Source: an uncultured Thermomicrobiales bacterium
Lineage (GTDB): Bacteria; Chloroflexota; Chloroflexia; Thermomicrobiales; UBA6265
Direction: 5' to 3'
Assembly (NCBI GenBank): GCA_902806395.1
Contig: CADCWH010000077.1
Coordinates: 1 to 11,121, forward strand
DNA length: 11,121 bases
Shown here: positions 1 through 6,234 of the stretch, in pieces
How positions within the stretch are numbered: the stretch's first letter is position 1
How the letters are laid out: the number at the start of each line of letters is the position of its first letter
Program-made: the position numbers and the translations under genes
Notes under the pieces: generated by a model
Seen by the model: the letters and a program-made list of their open reading frames with translations, nothing else
What the model was told of the DNA's origin: nothing
Database searches by the model: none

Positions 1-423
1 GGCGTCAAACTGACCACCGTCGGGGTCGTCGCGGTGGCCGTCACCTCCACCCTGCGCGGCCAGATCGAACCCCAACTGTTCGGCCGCAGGTTGCCGGTCG
101 CGCTCGTCTTCCGCTCCATCGCGATCATCGTCCTCTTCGTCGCCATGCACTTCATCGCCACCGCCTCCCTGGCCCTCACCGAGGACTGGCTGGCGGGGGC
201 GCAGGTGACGTTCCTGGACCTGATGTTCGAGGCCATGAGCGCCCTGGCCATCGTCGGCCTCTCGACCGGCATCACCCCCGCCCTCAGCGACCCGAGCAAG
301 CTCGTCCTCTGCGTCACGATGTTCATCGGTCGCCTCGGCCCGCTGACAGCGGCCTTCGCCCTCCAGCGCCGCCAGGCCCGCGCCACCTACCGCTTCCCCG
401 AGACCAGCGTCCGGATCGGCTGA
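1..423 (+). CDS. trkH: TrkH/KtrB family potassium transporter, C-terminal 140 residues (5' end outside window)
   Basis: This is the end of an integral membrane subunit that carries K+ (with Na+ or H+) into the cell, normally gated by a TrkA/KtrA-type cytoplasmic subunit. The frame is open from base 1 to the TGA at 421-423, so the gene begins upstream. It opens with GVKLTTVGVV. It then has a hydrophobic helix (about 36-58), a fourth pore loop with the filter-like VGLSTG at 85-90 followed by ITPALS, a last helix with MFIGRLGPLT at 107-116, and the short tail ending YRFPETSVRIG. That tail is typical of the KtrB-like members of the family. The family call is firm; trkH versus ktrB naming is a matter of convention. 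It is not part of the complex I set, and 190 bases separate it from nuoA. Confidence 0.9.
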   Translation, partial: GVKLTTVGVVAVAVTSTLRGQIEPQLFGRRLPVALVFRSIAIIVLFVAMHFIATASLALTEDWLAGAQVTFLDLMFEAMSALAIVGLSTGITPALSDPSKLVLCVTMFIGRLGPLTAAFALQRRQARATYRFPETSVRIG

Positions 424-491
424 GCGACGCCGGGCGAGTCGCTGCTCCTCGACTGGACGGATCGTCGGCACCCTTCGGGCAACAGCGCCCG

Positions 492-524
492 ACCGGACGT
501 GCCGGGCAGGGACGGGACGTGTCG
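492..524 (+). repeat. Pair of 13-base direct repeats upstream of nuoA
   Basis: Bases 492-504 (ACCGGACGTGCCG) and 512-524 (ACGGGACGTGTCG) match at 11 of 13 positions and are exactly 20 bp apart, two helical turns. They lie about 50-70 bp upstream of the start point expected from the box at 555-560, a usual place for an activator. No known regulator consensus is recognised. Confidence 0.4.
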
Positions 525-554
525 CGGATGACGGTCGCGGGTGGCCCACCGTGC

Positions 555-560
555 TACCAT
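555..560 (+). promoter_or_regulatory. Candidate extended -10 box for nuoABCD
   Basis: TACCAT is preceded by TGC, giving TGCTACCAT, an extended -10 form. No convincing -35 hexamer is seen at 16-18 bp. It lies 53 bases before the nuoA start and resembles the TACAAT boxes before nuoH and nuoL, with a shared context G(C/G)TAC(A/C)AT(C/T).G. Assignment is by pattern only. Confidence 0.4.
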
Positions 561-598
561 TCGGGGTGGTATCAGCGGTTTCCGGATGGGGCCGCGAC

Positions 599-606
599 GG
601 GGGAGG
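599..606 (+). promoter_or_regulatory. Ribosome binding site deciding the nuoA start
   Basis: GGGGGAGG sits 7 bases before the GTG at 614. The same frame also opens at a GTG at 551, but that start has no such site and would add 21 residues not expected in NuoA. Confidence 0.7.
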
Positions 607-613
607 ACGGCGC

Positions 614-975
614 GTGGAGCCGCAGATATTCGGGGAGAATTGGATCGTCATCGGCCTGATGCTCGTCTCGGCCTTCGGGATCGGGATGACGTTGCTGATG
701 CTCAACCTGGCCGTCGCCCCCAGCAAGCCCTCCGCCACCAAGGCCGCCCCCTACGAGAGCGGCATGCCGGATATCGAGCCGGTCCGGCCGAGCTTCACGC
801 CCCGCTTCTACGTCGTGGCGATGCTGTTCGTGATCTTCGACATCGAGGCGGTCTTCATCTTTCCATGGGCGGTGATCTTCGACGAGCTGGGCCTCTACGG
901 GTTCGTCGAGATGATGAGCTTCATCGGCCTGCTCTTCGTCGGTTACGTCTACGCCTGGAAGAAGGGAGCCCTGGA

Positions 976-985
<10 letters not shown>
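614..985 (+). CDS. nuoA: NADH-quinone oxidoreductase subunit A
   Basis: NuoA is a small three-helix membrane subunit of complex I that helps close the quinone cavity where the membrane arm meets the peripheral arm. The protein has 123 residues, usual for the family. Helices lie at about 8-33, 65-88 and 94-114. The conserved cytoplasmic loop is present: YESG at 47-50, then [17 protein letters not shown] at 65-81, with the acidic pair D76 and E78 found throughout the family. The GTG at 614 is chosen for its strong ribosome binding site and because it removes a non-homologous leader. It is the first gene of the nuoABCD block. Its last 10 bases overlap nuoB, which suggests translational coupling. 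Confidence in family and frame is very high. Confidence 0.96.
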
Positions 986-1524
<539 letters not shown>

Positions 1525-1549
1525 TTCCGGCGCCGTCCCGGCAGGCCAG

Positions 1550-1590
1550 CCCCTCCGGCGGGGAACAGTGTCGGCCGGGGGCGTTCCCCG
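1550..1590 (+). other. Overlapping alternative hairpins between nuoB and nuoC
   Basis: CGGGGAAC (1559-1566) pairs perfectly with GTTCCCCG (1583-1590) around a 16-base loop. The same GGGG (1560-1563) can instead pair with CCCC at 1550-1553 around a 6-base loop. The two stems exclude each other, and the larger ends 6 bases before the nuoC ribosome binding site. Pairing is seen directly; any regulatory role is inference. Confidence 0.35.
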
Positions 1591-1596
1591 TGATCC

Positions 1597-1603
1597 GAAG
1601 GAG
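1597..1603 (+). promoter_or_regulatory. Ribosome binding site deciding the TTG start of nuoC
   Basis: GAAGGAG is 8 bases before TTG at 1612. The in-frame ATGs further in (1777, 1900 and 1912) lack a comparable site, so the rare TTG start with its long N-terminal extension is preferred. Confidence 0.7.
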
Positions 1604-1611
1604 CAACCCCG

Positions 1612-2514
1612 TTGACCGACGACGCGACGCCCAAGGCGAGCCAAGATCAGGATATCCCCGGTGAGCCGGCGGGGGGCGGACCGCCCCGTAGTGCCAGCCA
1701 GGCTGCCCCGGCGGCCGACACACCCACGGCCGACCTGAAGAACACCACCGAGGGTTCCGCCTCCAACGCCGATCCGATGGGCACCGTCGATGCCGCCGCC
1801 GCCCCGGCCAACCCGCTCGTCGGCGGCAGCCAGACGGAACCGACCGCCACCCAGGAGGGTGATCCCTCCGCCGCCGACCCGCTCGCCAACGTCGACGCGA
1901 TGCGGGACCGGATGGACCTCGCTCCGCTCGCGGAGACCGATCCCTGGGGCCGGGGCGCCTACGTCGACCCCGACGTGGAGCGTCACCCGGTCGTGCGGGC
2001 CCTGCGTGAGCAATTCCCGGACACGATCCTCGACATCGTGCGCTTCCGGGACGAGACCACGATCCACGTCCGGCCGCACGACCTGCGCGACATCTGCTTC
2101 CACCTGCGCGATCACACGTCGATCGGCCTCAACTTCCTCACGGACCTGACGGCGGTGGACATGCTCCGCCTCCGCGAGGAGCCCCGGTTCGACGTCGTGG
2201 TCCAACTCTACTCACTGACCAACCGGGTCCGGGTCCGGCTCAAGGCGGGGGTCAACGACGGGCAGCCCGTCCCCTCGCTGACCCCTGTCTGGAATGGTGC
2301 CAACTGGCTCGAGCGAGAGTGCTACGACATGTTCGGCATCCAGTTTGAGGGGCACCCCAACCTGCGCCGCATGCTGCTCCCCGACGAATGGGAGGAGGGC
2401 CACCCCCTCCGCAAGGACTATCCCATCCGCGGCTGGAGCGAATTCCCCGTCTACAACACCGAGCGCACCGTGCCGCGGGCCCGAACCCGATGGACGGGCC
2501 GAGGACCGAGCTAA
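1612..2514 (+). CDS. nuoC: NADH-quinone oxidoreductase subunit C (30 kDa subunit) with long N-terminal extension
   Basis: NuoC is a peripheral-arm scaffold subunit that packs against NuoB and NuoD. Of 300 residues, the conserved domain covers about 122-280. It includes FLTDLTAVD (175-183), the family signature beginning ERECYDMFGI (234-243), then HPNLRRMLLPDEWEEGHPLR (248-267) and KDYPIRG (268-274). Residues 1 to about 110 are unlike the family: rich in Ala, Pro, Thr, Asp and Gly with few hydrophobics, so probably disordered. The near-repeat ADPMGTVDA (53-61) and ADPLANVDA (88-96) lies inside it. Many bacterial NuoC proteins are about 150-220 residues. The TTG start rests on the strong Shine-Dalgarno site. 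The stop TAA shares a base with the nuoD ATG (TAATG), so the two are probably translationally coupled. Confidence 0.95.
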   Translation: MTDDATPKASQDQDIPGEPAGGGPPRSASQAAPAADTPTADLKNTTEGSASNADPMGTVDAAAAPANPLVGGSQTEPTATQEGDPSAADPLANVDAMRDRMDLAPLAETDPWGRGAYVDPDVERHPVVRALREQFPDTILDIVRFRDETTIHVRPHDLRDICFHLRDHTSIGLNFLTDLTAVDMLRLREEPRFDVVVQLYSLTNRVRVRLKAGVNDGQPVPSLTPVWNGANWLERECYDMFGIQFEGHPNLRRMLLPDEWEEGHPLRKDYPIRGWSEFPVYNTERTVPRARTRWTGRGPS

Positions 2515-3842
2515 TGGCTATCAGGACCCCGACATCACCGGCCACCACCCACGGCGGCGGCAACACCGAGGAGACCGGACGCTCCTTCGCCGAGGGAGCC
2601 TTCGCGTTCAATGAGGATGCCCCCAAGACCGGCACCCTGATGATCGACGGCGAGCGCACGCTCGACAACGGCAACCGGGAACTGGTCCTGAACATGGGCC
2701 CGCAGCACCCCAGCACCCACGGGGTGATGCGGGTCGTGCTGCGTCTCGACGGCGAGGTCGTCACCGACTGCGACCCGGTCATCGGCTACCTCCACCGGGG
2801 CACCGAGAAGATTGGTGAGAACCACCGCTACTCCCAGATCATCCCCTGGACCGACCGGACGGATTACGTCGCCGCACCGATGAACAACCTCGGTTGTGTC
2901 CTCGCGATCGAGAAGCTCTGCGGCGTCGAGGCTCCCGAGCGCGCCCAATACTGGCGCGTGGTCATGTCCGAACTGGCCCGCATCTCCTCCCATCTCGTCT
3001 GGCTCGGCACCCACGCCTTGGACATCGGGGCGTTGTCGATGTCGCTCTACTGCTTCCGCGAGCGGGAGATCATCCTCGACATCTTCGAGGCCTTCTGTGG
3101 GGCCCGCCTGACGACGAACATGATGGAGATCGGCGGCTTCTCCCGCCCGATCCCCAACGGCCTGGTTGAGCAGATCCGCAACTTCCTGCGCATCTTCCCC
3201 GAGCGTCAGAAGGAGTACGAGACCCTACTGTCGGCCAACCCGATCTGGATGGCCCGGACAAAGGGCGTCGGTGTCATCACCCCCGAGGCCGCCATCTCCT
3301 ATTCTCTGACGGGCCCCTGCCTCCGTGCCTCGGGCATCAACTACGACATCCGCAAAGCGATGCCCTACTGCGTCTACGACCGGCTCGACTTCGAGGTCCC
3401 CCTCGGCCAGCACGGTGACACCTACGACCGCTACCTGGTCCGGATGGAGGAGTTCCGCCAGACGCTGCGGATCATCGAGCAGGCCCTGGACGCCGTCGCG
3501 CCGATGGATACCCCGCTCATGGCCTACGAGTCGGCCTATGTGATCCCCCCCCACAAGGGCACGATGACCACCGCCGAAGACATGCAGCGCCACTTCATCT
3601 GGGTGATCAAGGGCTTCTCGCCCCCGGTCGGCGAGGCCTACGCCGCCGTCGAGCACCCCAAGGGCGAGAACGGCTACTACTTCGTCTCCGATGGCACCCC
3701 GATGCCGTACCGGTTCCGCATCCGCTCCCCGGACTTCGTCAACCTGGCCGTGCTGCCGCACATGGCGACCGGCGCGATGCTCGCCGACGTGGTGACGATG
3801 ATCGGCACCATCGACATCGTGCTTGGTTCGGTCGACCGGTAG
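2514..3842 (+). CDS. nuoD: NADH-quinone oxidoreductase subunit D (49 kDa subunit)
   Basis: NuoD forms the quinone-reduction site together with NuoB. The protein has 442 residues, slightly long because about 50 residues precede the conserved core. Motifs in order are NMGPQHPSTHGVMR (60-73), GYLHRGTEKIGE (91-102), TDRTDYVAAP (113-122), GGFSRPIPNG (207-216), GVGVITPEAA (251-260) and the C-terminal IGTIDIVLGSVDR (430-442). H69 and Y118 correspond to the quinone-headgroup ligands H38 and Y87 of the Thermus Nqo4 subunit, by my alignment from memory. The ATG at 2514 overlaps the nuoC stop and follows GAGGA (2501-2505) at a spacing of 8. Reading further upstream would overlap nuoC out of frame. It is the last gene of the first block and is followed by a strong hairpin. 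Confidence 0.97.
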   Translation: MAIRTPTSPATTHGGGNTEETGRSFAEGAFAFNEDAPKTGTLMIDGERTLDNGNRELVLNMGPQHPSTHGVMRVVLRLDGEVVTDCDPVIGYLHRGTEKIGENHRYSQIIPWTDRTDYVAAPMNNLGCVLAIEKLCGVEAPERAQYWRVVMSELARISSHLVWLGTHALDIGALSMSLYCFREREIILDIFEAFCGARLTTNMMEIGGFSRPIPNGLVEQIRNFLRIFPERQKEYETLLSANPIWMARTKGVGVITPEAAISYSLTGPCLRASGINYDIRKAMPYCVYDRLDFEVPLGQHGDTYDRYLVRMEEFRQTLRIIEQALDAVAPMDTPLMAYESAYVIPPHKGTMTTAEDMQRHFIWVIKGFSPPVGEAYAAVEHPKGENGYYFVSDGTPMPYRFRIRSPDFVNLAVLPHMATGAMLADVVTMIGTIDIVLGSVDR

Positions 3843-3890
3843 CGATCTCGCCTGATTCGGCGCCCGACGCCATCCCAATCATAGAGAGAC

Positions 3891-3934
3891 GACGGACCAG
3901 CCACGGCCGCCTGGGCGGCCGTGGCTGGTCCGTC
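3891..3934 (+). terminator. Perfect 21-bp hairpin after nuoD, terminator-like without a T run
   Basis: Bases 3891-3911 are the exact reverse complement of 3914-3934, leaving only TG (3912-3913) at the centre; in RNA the innermost pair would open to a four-base loop. The stem is very GC-rich and starts 49 bases after the nuoD stop. Neither side has a T run, so it is not a textbook intrinsic terminator. It could instead stabilise the 3' end of the nuoABCD messenger or block passing polymerase. No other copy is seen in this window. Confidence 0.55.
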
Positions 3935-3979
3935 CCGATGCCGCAGTGCTTAACCCTTCCGTCTGCCGCATCACGACCG

Positions 3980-3985
3980 TAGGAT
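3980..3985 (+). promoter_or_regulatory. Candidate -10 box (TAGGAT) for the membrane protein gene
   Basis: The box lies within CGTAGGATGCCCC (3978-3990). The same sequence with one change, CGTAGGATGGCCC, occurs at 7492-7504 upstream of the regulator gene. No clear -35 is seen. TAGGAT-like -10 boxes are common in GC-rich bacteria. The resulting leader would be about 165 bases. Confidence 0.35.
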
Positions 3986-4004
3986 GCCCCCTGCCCCGGA
4001 GGTC

Positions 4005-4058
4005 GAGGGTCACACCCTCCCCACCGAGCGATCGGTGATCCACATCGTCGGGAACGAC
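4005..4058 (+). other. Three consecutive small hairpins in the leader of the membrane protein gene
   Basis: GAGGGT-CAC-ACCCTC (4005-4019), CACCGA-GCGA-TCGGTG (4022-4037) and GTCG-GGAA-CGAC (4047-4058) follow one another. The second and third have GNRA loops (GCGA and GGAA), and the third is flanked by TCCA and TGGA, which could pair. No known riboswitch family is recognised. Short stems arise by chance in GC-rich DNA, so the function is uncertain. Confidence 0.3.
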
Positions 4059-4146
4059 CTGGACATACCCTGTCCCACCGCGTCAAGCCACATCCGATGG
4101 TCAGCCGGGGCCTGGCTCGCGCCCGAGTGCAGGATTGGCTGGTCGC

Positions 4147-4151
4147 AGGAG
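4147..4151 (+). promoter_or_regulatory. Ribosome binding site deciding the start of the membrane protein gene
   Basis: AGGAG is 7 bases before ATG at 4159. A TTG at 4135 in the same frame has no such site and would place AGGAG inside the gene. Confidence 0.65.
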
Positions 4152-4158
4152 CGCCAGA

Positions 4159-4791
4159 ATGACAGGTGATGGCGAACCAGGGTCGGCGCGACAGACGCGA
4201 ACCGTGGCGATGCTGGCACTCATGTGGGGGTGCCTGTGGCGTGGCACCCTCTGGGGCGTGGCCCTGGGCATCTCACTCGGGGCGATCTACGGTGCGCTCC
4301 TCCTGGTATTGTGGTCAGTCGGGGACTCGGTCGGGACGGCTCTCGGTGTGTGGGAAGGGAACACCGACGCGTGGCTGGGCGCGTTCTACTTGGCACCGTA
4401 TGGGGGGATCATCGGCGCGGTGCTGGGAGCCGCGGTCGGCCTCCCGCTCGGTATCCTCGTCGGGTCGCTGGCCGCGTCGGCCTCCGTCATTCGATCCTTG
4501 CGGGGTCGTGGGACACCTCGTCGGTATCACGGCTCCGTGGCGTGGGCATCAGCCGTCGTGAGCGTCGGCGCTGTGATCGGCGTATGGAAAGCTCGTAGGA
4601 CAGGCCCGGCCGAGTTCATCTTCATCGAGAACACCAGCGGCGTCTTCGACGACGGACCGGTGGATCTGGTCGCCGTCGTGCTCCTACCCACCGTCGTGAT
4701 CGGGATTGTTGGGTGGTGGATCGGTCAGCGGGTGGCTGTTTGGTCCACGGGAGACGGGGCGAAGGCGCACCCGGAGAGCACACCGGGTTGA
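4159..4791 (+). CDS. Unrecognised membrane protein with four predicted helices and two glycine zippers
   Basis: I do not recognise a family. The 210-residue product has a short polar N-terminus and likely membrane helices at about 29-53, 80-104, 126-143 and 168-189, and a polar tail. Helix 1 has glycines at 33, 37, 41 and 45. Helix 2 has them at 82, 86, 90, 94, 98 and 102, a six-step GxxxG series that would give one face suited to tight helix packing. Between helices 3 and 4 is an acidic loop (about 151-167). The reading frame is supported by its Shine-Dalgarno site, hydrophobic periodicity and clean end. Codons are more mixed than in the nuo genes around it (GTA, TTG, TCA and GTG-rich stretches), which suggests lower expression or a separate origin. 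It lies between nuoD and nuoH but resembles no complex I subunit. Possible roles, all inferred, are an accessory or assembly factor, or an unrelated inserted gene. Confidence 0.8.
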   Translation: MTGDGEPGSARQTRTVAMLALMWGCLWRGTLWGVALGISLGAIYGALLLVLWSVGDSVGTALGVWEGNTDAWLGAFYLAPYGGIIGAVLGAAVGLPLGILVGSLAASASVIRSLRGRGTPRRYHGSVAWASAVVSVGAVIGVWKARRTGPAEFIFIENTSGVFDDGPVDLVAVVLLPTVVIGIVGWWIGQRVAVWSTGDGAKAHPESTPG

Positions 4792-4961
4792 TGGTTCCCC
4801 GCAACCGGCGTCCTCCCCACTGAGTGAGGCGACCCTGGTGCTTCACGTCCAGATCACTCCCGTTGCGCCGCCGCCCGGGCGGAACCTGGGGGCATCGCGC
4901 CTATCTTCCCGAACCACCATGGTCAGCCTTGGTGATGACGAGATGCCAGAGTCGCCGCTCT

Positions 4962-4997
4962 CGACCGTGCGATCTGCCTTAGCCGACCGCACGGTCG
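4962..4997 (+). promoter_or_regulatory. 10-bp dyad just upstream of the nuoH promoter box
   Basis: CGACCGTGCG (4962-4971) is the exact reverse complement of CGCACGGTCG (4988-4997), separated by 16 bases. The right arm overlaps a smaller dyad, CGACCG-CA-CGGTCG (4984-4997), lying where the -35 region would be for the box at 5011. It may be an operator, or a terminator hairpin for the upstream gene; it has no T run. Confidence 0.4.
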
Positions 4998-5010
4998 CGG
5001 CCGGACCGGG

Positions 5011-5016
5011 TACAAT
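5011..5016 (+). promoter_or_regulatory. Candidate -10 box (TACAAT) for nuoHJK
   Basis: TACAAT within GGTACAATCCG lies 95 bases before the nuoH start. The same hexamer precedes nuoL at 9433. A recognisable -35 is missing, so an activator or a non-housekeeping -35 would be needed. Confidence 0.4.
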
Positions 5017-5034
5017 CCGTCATCGTGCGCCACC

Positions 5035-5050
5035 CGCCCGAATTCGGGCG
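5035..5050 (+). promoter_or_regulatory. 16-bp perfect palindrome in the nuoH leader
   Basis: CGCCCGAATTCGGGCG reads the same on both strands. It begins 18 bases after the TACAAT box, near the expected transcription start. As DNA it would suit a dimeric repressor; as RNA it forms a 6-bp stem with an AAUU loop. Confidence 0.4.
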
Positions 5051-5111
5051 ACGTTGCCTGGCGCCTGTCCTCTAGCGCATTGCCCATCGCGAACGGAGCT
5101 GACCAGCCCGT

Positions 5112-6152
5112 ATGGACCAACCGCTCTGGCTCTCATTCATCGTGGCGTTCCTGATCATGAACGTCCTCCTCGGCGGCATGGCCTACATGACCTGGTTCGA
5201 GCGCAAGGTCCTCGCTCGGATGCAGGACCGCCTCGGCCCGACCCGGACCGGACCCGCCGGCCTGCTGCAACCGATGGCCGATGGCATCAAGTTGCTCGGC
5301 AAGGAAGACCTGATCCCGGCCGCCGCCGATAAGCCGGTCTTCTTCTTCGCCCCCCTCGTCATCTTCGTCACCGCCATCGTCTCGGTCGCCGTGATCCCCT
5401 TCGGCGGTCAGGTCGACATCTTCGGGACCGATGTCAATCTCTTCATCGCCGACCTGAACGTCGGCGCCCTGTTCCTGCTCGCCTTCGGCTCGATCGGCGT
5501 CTACGGCATCATCCTCGGTGCCTACGCCTCCGCGAACCGGTTTTCCCTGCTCGGTGGCCTCCGTGCCGCCGCCCAAGTGATCTCCTATGAACTGGTCCTC
5601 GGCCTGTCACTGGTCGGCGTCTTCTTGCTGACCCAGTCGCTCAGCCTGCGCGACATCCTCGATGCCCAGCGGGCCAACCTCTCGTTCGGGTTCCTGGAGA
5701 TCCCCAACTGGTACATCATCACCCAGCCCTTGGCCTTCATCCTGTACCTGATCGCCGCCATCGCCGAGACGAACCGGGCCCCGTTTGACTTGCCCGAAGC
5801 CGAGACCGAGTTGGTCTCCGGCTTCCACACCGAGTACTCGGCATTCCGGTTCTCGCTCTACTTCCTCGGCGAATACATCAACATGATCATCATCTCGCTG
5901 TTCGCCAGCACCATCTTCCTCGGCGGCACCGACGGGCCGGGGGCGGAGACCTACTGGGGCCTGGGCATCCTCTGGCTACTGGCCAAGACCGTCTTCTTCC
6001 TGTTCTTCTACATCTGGCTCCGGGCCACCCTGCCCCGGTTCCGCTACGACCAGTTGATGGGCATCGCCTGGAAGATCCTCCTGCCGTTTGCCCTGCTCAA
6101 CATCGTCTTCACCGCCTTCGCGCGACTGGTCGCCAACGGCCAAGTGTTCTGA
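5112..6152 (+). CDS. nuoH: NADH-quinone oxidoreductase subunit H
   Basis: NuoH is the membrane subunit that forms the entry of the quinone tunnel and links the peripheral arm to the proton-pumping arm. The protein has 346 residues and about eight helices. The first cytoplasmic loop carries WFERKVLARMQDRLGPTRTG (28-47) and then GLLQPMADGIKLLGKED (50-66), matching the family signature. The second signature is AETNRAPFDLPEAETELVSG (218-237), rich in acidic residues, as expected at the quinone channel mouth. FHTEYSAFRF (238-247) follows directly. The ATG at 5112 is the start that preserves the usual N-terminal helix; CGGAG at 5094-5098 is a somewhat distant ribosome binding site (13 bases). It heads the second nuo block. 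nuoI, the usual next gene, is replaced by an 82-base spacer leading into nuoJ. Confidence 0.97.
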   Translation: MDQPLWLSFIVAFLIMNVLLGGMAYMTWFERKVLARMQDRLGPTRTGPAGLLQPMADGIKLLGKEDLIPAAADKPVFFFAPLVIFVTAIVSVAVIPFGGQVDIFGTDVNLFIADLNVGALFLLAFGSIGVYGIILGAYASANRFSLLGGLRAAAQVISYELVLGLSLVGVFLLTQSLSLRDILDAQRANLSFGFLEIPNWYIITQPLAFILYLIAAIAETNRAPFDLPEAETELVSGFHTEYSAFRFSLYFLGEYINMIIISLFASTIFLGGTDGPGAETYWGLGILWLLAKTVFFLFFYIWLRATLPRFRYDQLMGIAWKILLPFALLNIVFTAFARLVANGQVF

Positions 6153-6164
6153 GCGATGGGGCAA

Positions 6165-6212
6165 GCCGCCCGACCCTGCTGACCCGATCAGTCCGACGTC
6201 TGCCGCCCGACC
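6165..6212 (+). repeat. 11-base direct repeat in the nuoH-nuoJ spacer
   Basis: GCCGCCCGACC occurs at 6165-6175 and again at 6202-6212, 37 bases apart, inside the short spacer where nuoI is commonly found. GC-rich words of this kind recur by chance, so significance is low. Confidence 0.35.
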
Positions 6213-6234
6213 GATCGACCACTGGAGCGACCTG

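Larger units (their letters stand above)
3843..4158. other. 316-base gap between nuoD and the membrane protein gene
   Basis: No convincing gene is seen. The gap holds the 21-bp hairpin at 3891-3934, a -10-like box at 3980-3985 and three small hairpins at 4005-4058, before the ribosome binding site of the next gene. The nuoE, nuoF and nuoG genes that follow nuoD in many 14-gene operons are not here. Confidence 0.7.
4792..5111. other. 320-base gap before nuoH
   Basis: No gene is seen. The gap holds a 12-bp palindrome CCGCCCGGGCGG (4871-4882), a 10-bp dyad (4962-4997), the TACAAT box (5011-5016), a 16-bp palindrome (5035-5050) and the nuoH ribosome binding site. It reads as a promoter and regulatory region rather than coding DNA. 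Confidence 0.6.

Noticed and set aside
541..975. Possible N-terminal extension of NuoB in its own frame
   Set aside because: It would translate nuoA out of frame and is Arg-rich and non-homologous; the ATG at 976 has a good ribosome binding site.
2388..2513. Possible N-terminal extension of NuoD
   Set aside because: It reads through nuoC in another frame; the ATG at 2514 is coupled to the nuoC stop and has its own GAGGA.
4706..5332. 208-codon + strand frame crossing the end of the membrane protein gene and the start of nuoH
   Set aside because: It overlaps two better genes, has no ribosome binding site or motif, and crosses the promoter region.
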